Origin: Kiritimatiellales bacterium
Lineage (GTDB): Bacteria > Verrucomicrobiota > Kiritimatiellia > Kiritimatiellales > Pontiellaceae
Assembly: GCA_030621805.1 (NCBI GenBank)
Contig: JAUXGY010000108.1
Coordinates: 1-6,424, forward strand
DNA length: 6,424 bases
Direction: 5' to 3'
Below, in pieces: positions 1 to 4,997 of the stretch (position 1 is its first letter; each line of letters begins with the position of its first letter). The translations under genes and the position numbers were made by a program. Under the pieces are notes generated by a model. That model did not search any database. It saw only the letters and a program-made list of their open reading frames with translations, and was not told where the DNA came from.

Positions 1-34
1 CTTACTAAAAAGTTCAATTGTCCGCCCCTTAACA
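1..34. mobile_element. Probable insertion-sequence terminus (IS21-like) interrupting hsdR
   Basis: On the minus strand the hsdR frame reads GATCTGGTC and then changes into TGTTAAGGGGCGGACAATTG, continuing to the window edge. HsdR proteins of this type continue after Phe-Asp-Leu-Val with a hydrophobic Asn-Gly-Ile-Pro-Leu segment, and that is lost here after position 35. A sudden loss of homology at a sequence starting TGTTAAG, followed by a GGACAATTGAACTTTTTAG-like stretch, fits the 5'-TG...CA-3' termini of IS21-family elements as I remember them. Only 34 bases are visible, so the transposase genes and the second end lie outside. The family call is an inference; another element or a simple rearrangement is possible. 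Confidence 0.45.
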
Positions 35-532
35 GACCAGATCAAAGTACGAATCACGCGTGCCGGTAAAATGAACCTGCTGACTCAATACATACTGATT
101 GTTTTCCGGATGATCAAAATCGATCAGGTTGATCGTAATGTGCTCGCCATCCTTGCCCAACGGCATCGAGTTTTTACCCAGCAGCCATTCATGGAATATT
201 TCGTTGGCCCGAATCAAGCCACTGTAGCTTGCATCCAGCAAGACACCGCGCAGACGATGGATCACCTCATCCGCCAAGTCAGGCGTTTTTCCAATAACTG
301 GATTTAAGCGGCACAGCGCATCCTTCAGCCAAGAATCAACAAATACATCCTGTGGTTGTTTCCCATGAAGTTCCAGATCTTCACCATGCACAAACTTCCA
401 GCCCAGATCGCCTGCTGTCTGATAAATCAAATCCGGCGTTTGCGCGATAGCCGTCGGCCCAATCTTTTCCGCAAGCCCACACAGGTGATCGCGTAGTGCA
501 TTTTCAATCGTATTTTCTTCGTTAAAGGTCAT
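29..532 (-). pseudogene. hsdR: Type I restriction enzyme subunit R, N-terminal fragment (truncated)
   Basis: HsdR is the nuclease and ATP-dependent translocase subunit of type I restriction-modification complexes. Only the N-terminal ~166 residues remain. Family features seen are an opening FNEENTIE, a DLGWKF segment near residue 43, DSWLKDALCRLNP near 66-79, LIRANEIF near 106-113 and LIDFDHPENNQYVLSQQ near 137-153, ending at YFDLV. In intact homologues that last Asp belongs to the PD-(D/E)xK nuclease core, and the E-x-K half follows within about 20-30 residues. Here the frame runs into foreign sequence and stops (Val-Cys-stop). The nuclease centre is therefore incomplete, and all DEAD-box helicase and C-terminal domains are missing from a protein normally near 1000 residues. 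The ATG overlaps the stop of the upstream ORF as ATGA, implying translational coupling. The subunit is almost certainly non-functional as it stands. No hsdM or hsdS is visible. Confidence 0.82.
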
Positions 533-1341
533 TCTTCGCCCCCAAACCGTTCTTCGGAAATTATGCGTTCGGCCTGTCGATCATAGTCGTCGCCAAGCTC
601 TCGTAAAGATGTAGCGAAACGGTGGAAACCGGCATTTTCAGCATCATCTGCTTCTTGACGGTACTTCTTTGCGAGTTCGCGCTCAGGGGCCCCGGTTGGA
701 TCTACCGTGACTACACCGCGGGAATTAAAGATTCCTGTTCGATACCCCTGTCGGATTTTTCCAGAACCTTCATCATTCAATACGGTGGCCACAGCCTTGT
801 GTATCCACAATCCATCCGGGTCTGCAGGCGCATATATCAGCACATGACCAAACGTGATTAGCGCAACCTCCAGATGGCCAGTTTCCTCGCACTCTTTACG
901 AACTGCGACCAACCAACACTTCAGCTTCTCAGCATCAAAAATATCGTCAGACTGAAGCCCCGGAGGGATGCTCCACTTCCGGAGCAGACGATGCGCATTT
1001 TCCGCGAGCTTTTTCTTATCTTCTGGCACATCCCCTTTGGGAGCTTCCTCATTCGTTGATCGATATACCGCACGTATTACTTCGCAGTAGAATGCCGGTT
1101 CTTCAGCGATCGCCCGCTCCAGAGTTACCGGAGACTCTCCGCGATGTCCGTCAAGTAGCGGCAATAAATTCCATTCAATAGAGCGAAGGTCTGCTTTATT
1201 GGTTTTTGGATGGCCCTGTAGATATTGGATAACCTGCACCAATTCATACTGACGCATCGTGTGCATCTCATTGGTCTCTTTAAACATCACTTGAATTGCA
1301 GCGACCCCTTTTTCTGGAGGGAAGCCGCCTTTGTCATTCAT
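529..1341 (-). CDS. Uncharacterised hsdR-linked protein, probably a C-terminal fragment
   Basis: I cannot assign a function. The 270-residue product is soluble, with no signal peptide or membrane segment, rich in charged residues and predicted mostly helical. Recognisable blocks are IEWNLLPLLDGHRG (about 55-68), FYCEVIRAVYRS (about 83-94), GHLEVALITFGHVL (about 156-169), DPDGLWIHKAVATVLN (about 174-189), IFNSRGVVTVDPTGAPE (about 204-220) and a helical C-terminus with RFATSLRELGDDYDRQAERI. From memory, unverified, this pattern occurs at the C-terminus of large (>1000 aa) uncharacterised proteins of defence islands. The first ~20 residues (MNDKGG...) match nothing I know. The frame stays open upstream to a stop near 1390, antisense to the recombinase scrap, and there is no good Shine-Dalgarno before ATG 1341. 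MFKETNE or MHTMRQY are alternative starts. I infer that its 5' part was lost at a recombination junction near 1340. It overlaps hsdR by 4 nt. Confidence 0.6.
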   Translation of the reverse strand: MNDKGGFPPEKGVAAIQVMFKETNEMHTMRQYELVQVIQYLQGHPKTNKADLRSIEWNLLPLLDGHRGESPVTLERAIAEEPAFYCEVIRAVYRSTNEEAPKGDVPEDKKKLAENAHRLLRKWSIPPGLQSDDIFDAEKLKCWLVAVRKECEETGHLEVALITFGHVLIYAPADPDGLWIHKAVATVLNDEGSGKIRQGYRTGIFNSRGVVTVDPTGAPERELAKKYRQEADDAENAGFHRFATSLRELGDDYDRQAERIISEERFGGEE

Positions 1342-1477
1342 TCGATATAGCGACCATCCAGGGCTCCATGCGGCGGTGGCCGTGATGATCTATGCGGGAC
1401 TCCGAAGGGGTGAAGTGGCATGGCTTCGCAAGCAGGATGTCGACATGGACAACGGCCATTGTGAGCCGAGAGGTTAG
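1340..1477 (+). pseudogene. Tyrosine recombinase/phage integrase fragment (box I region)
   Basis: In the frame starting at 1340 the plus strand encodes a short block: HPGLHAAVAVMIYAGLRRGE followed by VAWLRKQDVDMDNG. This is the box I region of the catalytic domain of tyrosine recombinases, with the G-L-R-x-x-E signature. The first Arg (codon 1403-1405) corresponds to the catalytic arginine, and DVDMDNG matches the usual D-V-D-L-D-x-G turn that follows it. Homology ends near 1454, and the frame closes at TAG 1475-1477 after a few unrelated residues. The N-terminal SAM-like domain and the later K, H-x-x-R and Tyr boxes are missing, so only about 40 of an expected ~300-400 codons survive. The left junction near 1340 coincides with the start of the oppositely oriented uncharacterised ORF, and the right junction with the IS4 scrap. 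It is a dead relic of an integrated element. Confidence 0.75.
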
Positions 1478-1570
1478 CAACACCAGCAGTTGTTTTTTCG
1501 ACACGTTGTGGATCAACGCGAAATTCATGTTGCTTTTCCATGCCTTGAAAATGATTTCAATGCGCCAACG
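1442..1570 (-). pseudogene. IS4-type transposase, C-terminal fragment
   Basis: Read on the minus strand from 1570, the frame gives RWRIEIIFKAWKSNMNFA and then a hydrophobic block, VSKKQLLVLLTSRLTMAVV. The R-W-x-I-E-x-x-F-K motif contains the third catalytic acidic residue (Glu) of the DDE transposases of the IS4 group, and the following Leu-rich helix is typical of their C-terminus. A TAG stop lies directly before the Arg, at 1571-1573, and nothing upstream resembles the rest of a ~350-450 aa transposase, so the first two catalytic Asp residues are gone. Downstream the frame runs on antisense to the recombinase scrap without family resemblance, and the junction lies roughly between 1430 and 1460. 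No terminal inverted repeats or target duplication could be identified. Confidence 0.65.
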
Positions 1571-1831
1571 CTAGCCGCGGGGCGGCCGTTCCTTAGCGCG
1601 ACGCTGGAGAAACCGAGCGCGGGGAACTCCCGGGAGTGGGCTGGGTGGGGTTTGCGGAATGAGGGCGTGGGTTTTCGCAGACCCGGCATTTTGGCACCGC
1701 TCACTTCCTATCGCTTCCTTCAGACCCTGCCGTTGCCCGCAACGCCCTTGCGATTCGGATTCACTTCCCCTCGGACGGGGTGTTGCCGCTTTCTTTCAAG
1801 CGACTGGGTTTGCCGGCTTTGCCGAGCAAAC
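1571..1831. other. GC-rich, hairpin-dense non-coding stretch of unknown origin
   Basis: I see no credible gene here. The open frames across it have odd composition (rich in Arg, Pro, Cys and Phe) and run straight into antisense rplQ. The stretch is rich in inverted repeats: ACTCCCGGGAGT at 1626-1637 (perfect 12-bp palindrome), CGTTG-CCCG-CAACG at 1731-1744 (about), CCCC-TCGGAC-GGGG at 1767-1780, CGCTT-N6-AAGCG at 1787-1802, and GTTTGC...GCAAAC with an inner GGC/GCC at 1808-1831. The minus strand contains GTGAATCCGAATCG and GGTCTGAAGGAAGC, which vaguely recall group II intron RNA or a dispersed repeat. It may be a remnant of a structured RNA or of the end of a mobile element, lying between the transposase scrap and the operon terminator. 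Confidence 0.5.
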
Positions 1832-1866
1832 AAAAAACCCCGTAGCCTCGCGGCAACGGGGTTTTG
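1832..1866 (-). terminator. Rho-independent terminator of the rplQ operon
   Basis: On the minus strand, 18 nt after the rplQ stop, AAAACCCCGT pairs with ACGGGGTTTT. An inner GCC/GGC stem is closed by a four-base loop, with one A/A mismatch between the two stems. The minus-strand RNA ends in a run of six U. The plus strand has a shorter T4 tail after the same stem, so the hairpin could also stop transcription coming from the mobile-element side. The element marks the end of the ribosomal operon. Confidence 0.9.
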
Positions 1867-1884
1867 CTTCACACGAAGTTTCGG

Positions 1885-2274
1885 CTACTCGGCTTCAGTT
1901 TCAACAACCGGAGCAACGACGGAGTCGACCCACTCGAGCAATACCATTTCAGAGCTGTCGGATATACGGCGACCCAACTTTACGATACGGGTATAGCCCC
2001 CGGAGCGGTCGGAAAACGTCGGCGCGACACTATCGAATAGTTCCTTCACGGAATCCACCTGCTTAAGCGTGGAGATCGCTTGGCGACGGTGCGCCAGTGT
2101 ACCCTTCTTGCCGAGCGTGACCATCTTTTCGGCCAGACTACGTGCAGCACGGGCTTTCGGAAGCGTGGTCTTGATCCGCTTGTTGTCGATCAAGGCGCAG
2201 ACCAGATTCGCGAGCAGCTCATTGCGGTGCGCGCTGGTACGGCCAAGTTTTACTGTTTTTTTACGATGTCTCAT
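1885..2274 (-). CDS. rplQ: 50S ribosomal protein L17
   Basis: L17 is a large-subunit protein that binds 23S rRNA near the peptide exit side. The 129-residue product begins MRHRKKTVKLGRTSAHR, the family hallmark, followed by NLVCALIDNKRIKTT near residues 24-38, the RARSLAEK-like segment and GGYTRIVKLGRR near 93-104. The end, after WVDSV, is a short acidic tail (VVETEAE), slightly longer than minimal L17. The start is fixed by the family N-terminus and by AAGGGT six bases upstream. It is the last gene of the operon, 23 nt after the rpoA stop, and is followed by a strong terminator. Confidence 0.98.
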   Translation of the reverse strand: MRHRKKTVKLGRTSAHRNELLANLVCALIDNKRIKTTLPKARAARSLAEKMVTLGKKGTLAHRRQAISTLKQVDSVKELFDSVAPTFSDRSGGYTRIVKLGRRISDSSEMVLLEWVDSVVAPVVETEAE

Positions 2275-2297
2275 GGTTTCACCCTTGGAGGTTTAAA

Positions 2298-3302
2298 CTA
2301 GTCTTCGTCAACCGTTGCACGGAGCAGGTCGGCTTCAAAGGTCATACCCAGCGACAGTCCCATTTCCAGGATCTTCGCTTTGATTTCGTTGAGCGATTTC
2401 TTACCGAAGTTACGGTACTTCAGCATTTCGGCCTCGGTCTTCTGAGCCAATTCGCCGACGGTGGTGATGTTGGCGTTGTTCAAACAGTTCGCGGCACGTA
2501 CGCTGAGTTCGATTTCGTTCACACTGATATTCAATTTTTTGCGCAGCTCTTCCTTTTCGAGGTCAATCTGCTTTTCGCTCTCCTCAAATTCAATCAAGTC
2601 CTTATCGTAGCTAACGAAGACATCGAGGTGGTGGCGCAGAATGGCGGCTGACATGGTCAGGGCGTCGTCCGGGGTAACACGGCCATCGGTCCAGATTTCG
2701 AGGACGAGCTTGTCATAGTCGGTGCGGCGACCAACACGAGTGTTTTCAACCGAATATTTAACGCGGCGAACCGGGGAGAAGAGGCAGTCGATCGGAATGA
2801 TTCCGATTTCCTGATTTTCCTTCTTATTGAGATCTGCCGGGCAGTAGCCGCGGCCAATTCGGACTTCCATTTCCGCTTCGAATACGCCGTCTTCCGCGAG
2901 TGTGCAGATCACGAAATCAGGGTTAAGCACTTCAATGTTGTCGCCCGAAACGATATCGCCAGCAGTGACTTCGCCCGGTCCTTCGACCTTAATCTTCACG
3001 GTCTGTGCATCACGGCTGTAGCTCTTGAACAGCAATTGCTTGATGTTCAGTATGATTTCCGTGACATCTTCAACCACGCCATCGAGGCTGCAAAATTCAT
3101 GGGGTGCGCCCGTGATCTTGATGGATGAAACTGCAGCGCCTTCAAGCGAAGAGAGCAGCACGCGGCGAAGCGAGTTGCCCATCGTGCGGCCATAGCCCGC
3201 TTCGAAAGGTTCAGCGTAGAATGTGCCAAAGGTGTCGGTGGATACCGATTCGTCCTTGGCGACTTGTTTCGGCATTTCGAAACGTCCGAGTCTTGTTGCC
3301 AT
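2298..3302 (-). CDS. rpoA: DNA-directed RNA polymerase alpha subunit
   Basis: The alpha dimer nucleates assembly of RNA polymerase, and its C-terminal domain contacts UP elements and activators. The 334-residue length is typical. The N-terminal domain (about 20-245) shows FEAGYGRTMGNSLRRVLLSS, the dimerisation and beta-contact region, then GAPHEFCSLDGVVEDVTEI, and DALTMSAAILRHHLD near 225-240. A charged linker follows (EESEKQIDLEKEELRKKL). The C-terminal domain (about 262-322) has SVRAANCL, with Arg269 matching E. coli Arg265 and Asn272 matching Asn268, then RNFGKKSLNEIK in the helix-hairpin-helix and GLSLGM. DNA-contact residues are therefore intact. The ATG is preceded by an excellent GGGAGGAG site. 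The leader carries a stem-loop that abuts this site. The gene lies between rpsK (66 nt) and rplQ (23 nt), with no rpsD in between. Confidence 0.98.
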   Translation of the reverse strand: MATRLGRFEMPKQVAKDESVSTDTFGTFYAEPFEAGYGRTMGNSLRRVLLSSLEGAAVSSIKITGAPHEFCSLDGVVEDVTEIILNIKQLLFKSYSRDAQTVKIKVEGPGEVTAGDIVSGDNIEVLNPDFVICTLAEDGVFEAEMEVRIGRGYCPADLNKKENQEIGIIPIDCLFSPVRRVKYSVENTRVGRRTDYDKLVLEIWTDGRVTPDDALTMSAAILRHHLDVFVSYDKDLIEFEESEKQIDLEKEELRKKLNISVNEIELSVRAANCLNNANITTVGELAQKTEAEMLKYRNFGKKSLNEIKAKILEMGLSLGMTFEADLLRATVDED

Positions 3303-3317
3303 GATGTTCTCCTCCCA

Positions 3318-3338
3318 GAGCCGGGCATTAACCGGCTC
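3318..3338 (-). promoter_or_regulatory. Stem-loop abutting the rpoA ribosome binding site
   Basis: In the rpsK-rpoA gap the minus strand has GAGCCGG, a 7-nt loop and CCGGCTC, a perfect 7-bp GC-rich stem. The GGGAGGAG Shine-Dalgarno begins one or two bases after it. No U-run follows, so it is not an intrinsic terminator. It could be an RNA processing site or affect access of the ribosome to rpoA. A regulatory role is inference from position alone. Confidence 0.45.
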
Positions 3339-3368
3339 GTATGGTGTTGTGGGTTATTATTATTAAAA

Positions 3369-4037
3369 TTAAACGCGACGACGTTTTGGCGGGCGGCATC
3401 CATTGTGAGGAATGGCCGTGGTATCCTTGATCGTCGTGATTGCCAAGCCGGCGGACTGGATGGCACGTACCGCAGATTCGCGGCCGGCTCCCGGTCCCTG
3501 AACACGGACTTCAACCTCCGTCATACCGTGCCCGATGGCACCGCGAGCGGCTTCCTGTGCAACGGTGGTGGCTGCAAAGGCCGTGCTTTTGCGCGATCCC
3601 TTAAAGTTACAACGTCCGGCGCTACACCAAGAAATCACGTTGCCGCGCATGTCGGTGATGGAAACAATCGTGTTGTTAAACGTGGTTTTTACGAAGGCAA
3701 TTCCGAACGGAATGTTCTTGGAACCCTTGCGTTTCTTAATCGGCTCAATAACGGCATCGGCCAGCAGCTCGGCGGCGGTCGCCAGCTTTGGGTGCTTGTC
3801 CTCGGCAGGCTTTTCTGCCTTTTCCGTGGGGGCGTCTGCTTTGGCTTCCGCCTTAGGCGCTTCAGCTTTTACTTCTTCCTTGGGCGCTTCGGCTTTAGCT
3901 TCAACCGGCTTAGCTTCTTTTTCCTTAGGGGCATCCGCCTTGGCTGCGGTCTCCTCCTTGGGTGCTTCGGTTTTAGCCGCAGGAGCAGTCGCTTCTTCGA
4001 CTACGTTCTCTTCTACTTCAACTTTTTCTTCTGCCAT
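3369..4037 (-). CDS. rpsK: 30S ribosomal protein S11 with long Ala/Glu/Lys/Pro-rich N-terminal extension
   Basis: S11 sits on the 30S platform and helps form the mRNA exit/E-site region. The start chosen is ATG 4037 (MAEEKVEV), giving 222 aa, because AAGGAA lies eight bases upstream; a TTG seven codons earlier would overlap that site. Residues ~1-95 are low-complexity and carry five imperfect x-A-P-K/T-E units (TEAPKEE, ADAPKEK, AEAPKEE, AEAPKAE, ADAPTEK), probably disordered. The core, from ~97, shows FVKTTFNNTIVSITD, FKGSRKSTAFAA, VQGPGAGRES and the invariant C-terminus IPHNGCRPPKRRRV, including the Asn that is converted to isoaspartate in E. coli S11. Ordinary S11 is ~125-130 aa and lacks the extension. 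It lies 35 nt after rpsM and 66 nt before rpoA. Confidence 0.96.
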   Translation of the reverse strand: MAEEKVEVEENVVEEATAPAAKTEAPKEETAAKADAPKEKEAKPVEAKAEAPKEEVKAEAPKAEAKADAPTEKAEKPAEDKHPKLATAAELLADAVIEPIKKRKGSKNIPFGIAFVKTTFNNTIVSITDMRGNVISWCSAGRCNFKGSRKSTAFAATTVAQEAARGAIGHGMTEVEVRVQGPGAGRESAVRAIQSAGLAITTIKDTTAIPHNGCRPPKRRRV

Positions 4038-4072
4038 GGGAATATTCCTTATTATCAATCAGTAGCTAGGCG

Positions 4073-4477
4073 TTATTTGCCAGCGGCTTTCACTGCGGAA
4101 CGGGCTTCCTTGCCTCGGACGACGCCGACGGTGCGCTTGGCGCCCTTGCGAGTACGTGCGTTTGTCTTTGTGCGCTGTCCACGTACCGGCAAACCACGAC
4201 GGTGGCGGATACCCCGATAGGAGCCGATGGAGATGAGACGGCGAATGTTTGCGGAAACTTCACGGCGGAGGTCACCCTCGATGTTGTAGTCCGACTGGAG
4301 AACCGCAACAAGATGCTGGATATCCTCGTCCGACAGGTCGTCCGCCTTAACCACCTTTTCAAGTTTGGCCTTGACGATGACTTCCTTCGCAAGCGTCGGG
4401 CCGATTCCATAAATATACTGCAAGGCGTATTCCAGCCTCTTTCTTCCGGGGATGTCTATACCGAGTACACGTGGCAT
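4073..4477 (-). CDS. rpsM: 30S ribosomal protein S13
   Basis: S13 is a 30S head protein that contacts the P-site tRNA and forms intersubunit bridges. The product has 134 residues and begins MPRVLGIDIPGRKRLEYAL, followed by the YIYGIGPTLAKEV helix-hairpin segment near 22-34. The conserved RRLISIGSYRGIRHRRGLPV block lies near 80-99, and GQRTKTNARTRKG after it is the basic tail that reaches the tRNA. The C-terminal tail runs some residues longer than the 118 aa of E. coli S13. The start is set by the family N-terminus and by AAGGAG upstream. It follows rpmJ by 15 nt. Confidence 0.98.
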   Translation of the reverse strand: MPRVLGIDIPGRKRLEYALQYIYGIGPTLAKEVIVKAKLEKVVKADDLSDEDIQHLVAVLQSDYNIEGDLRREVSANIRRLISIGSYRGIRHRRGLPVRGQRTKTNARTRKGAKRTVGVVRGKEARSAVKAAGK

Positions 4478-4492
4478 TGATAAACTCCTTGA

Positions 4493-4606
4493 TTATCCTT
4501 GGCGCTGTTTATGACGCGGGTTTGTGCAAATGATGCGAACCACACCTTTGCGCCTAATTACCTTACACTGTTCACACATTCTTTTAACTGAAGCTCTTAC
4601 TTTCAT
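4493..4606 (-). CDS. rpmJ: 50S ribosomal protein L36 (zinc-ribbon type)
   Basis: This small gene encodes 37 residues beginning MKVRASVKRMCEQCKVIRRK and ending NPRHKQRQG before a TAA. The zinc ligands of the canonical (zinc-containing) form are all present: Cys11, Cys14, Cys27 and His32. L36 is the smallest large-subunit protein and stabilises 23S rRNA folding. The ATG lies 4 nt past the infA stop codon, and the AGGA at the very end of infA can serve as its ribosome binding site, so translation is likely coupled. Its position between infA and rpsM is the usual bacterial order. Confidence 0.97.
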   Translation of the reverse strand: MKVRASVKRMCEQCKVIRRKGVVRIICTNPRHKQRQG

Positions 4607-4610
4607 ATCA

Positions 4611-4826
4611 TCAATCCTGGTTGGTCACCAACCGCCCCTTGGACATGTCGTAGGGCGACATTTCGACTCTTGTTTCATCGCCGATTTTCGGCACTGCACG
4701 ACCTATGTTACCGCGCCCTAAAAACGCAACAAAACGGTGTCCATTACGCAGTTCTGCACCAAAAGCGTTGTTGTCTATCACGGACACCAAGCATGCGTCT
4801 AGTAAAATTGTCTCTTTTTTATCCAT
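4611..4826 (-). CDS. infA: Translation initiation factor IF-1
   Basis: IF-1 occupies the 30S A site during initiation and assists IF-2 and IF-3. The 71-residue product fits a single OB-fold of normal length. ILLDACLVSVIDNNAFGAEL corresponds to the first strands, NGHRFVAF to the NGH block, and the C-terminal VEMSPYDMSKGRLV is the near-invariant family signature. The central loop is unusual: where most IF-1 proteins have a G-K-M-R-x-x-x-I-R-I-L stretch that contacts 16S rRNA helices 18 and 44, this one reads GRGNIGRAVPKIGDE. A GGGGG site lies six bases before the ATG. It is the first recognisable gene of the operon, 171 nt from the kinase gene upstream. Identity is secure from the C-terminus and from the rpmJ-rpsM neighbourhood. 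Confidence 0.93.
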   Translation of the reverse strand: MDKKETILLDACLVSVIDNNAFGAELRNGHRFVAFLGRGNIGRAVPKIGDETRVEMSPYDMSKGRLVTNQD

Positions 4827-4997
4827 TTGACGCCCCCATGATTCCCTTAGGAAAACGGGAGCAGGAACCTACATGGACAAATGTACCGAAGCAATCCTGT
4901 TTCCTTATTTTTTCATAGAAAAAAGAAATAGATGAACATGCTGTAAAATTCCGTATTAACCGCCCCCGAAAGCAGATGACACACCTATCTTTTCAAC
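4827..4997 (-). promoter_or_regulatory. Leader/promoter region of the infA operon (no defined promoter)
   Basis: This 171-nt gap between the kinase stop and infA has an AT-rich centre (minus-strand TTTTACAGC, then CTATTTCTTTTTTCTATG near 4905-4955) and must carry either the operon promoter or a read-through leader. I could not fit a convincing -35/-10 pair with a 16-18 nt spacer. TTTACA near 4945 is the best -35-like hexamer, and TATGAA near 4915 the best -10-like one, but they are 24 nt apart. No clear intrinsic terminator follows the kinase gene, so read-through is possible. Confidence 0.3.

Noticed and set aside
1571..1831. CRISPR array or integron attC cluster
   Set aside because: The inverted repeats differ from one another in sequence and spacing, and there is no direct repeat unit or cassette-like structure.
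1490..2066. Plus-strand ORFs of 168 and 135 codons
   Set aside because: Arg/Pro/Cys-rich composition; they run through a hairpin-dense stretch, the operon terminator and then antisense rplQ. Shadow ORFs of this kind are common over GC-rich repeats.
4037..4058. An upstream TTG start for S11, seven codons earlier
   Set aside because: The AAGGAA ribosome binding site for ATG 4037 lies inside those codons, and no site precedes the TTG.
3535..4065. A 176-codon plus-strand Ala/Ser-rich ORF
   Set aside because: Exact antisense of the low-complexity S11 extension, with no ribosome binding site and no family resemblance.
3264..4220. A 318-codon plus-strand ORF across rpoA leader, rpsK and rpsM
   Set aside because: It is antisense to three secure ribosomal/RNA-polymerase features. 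Its Phe/Gly/Arg-rich runs are simply the complement of the Ala/Lys/Glu repeats of S11.
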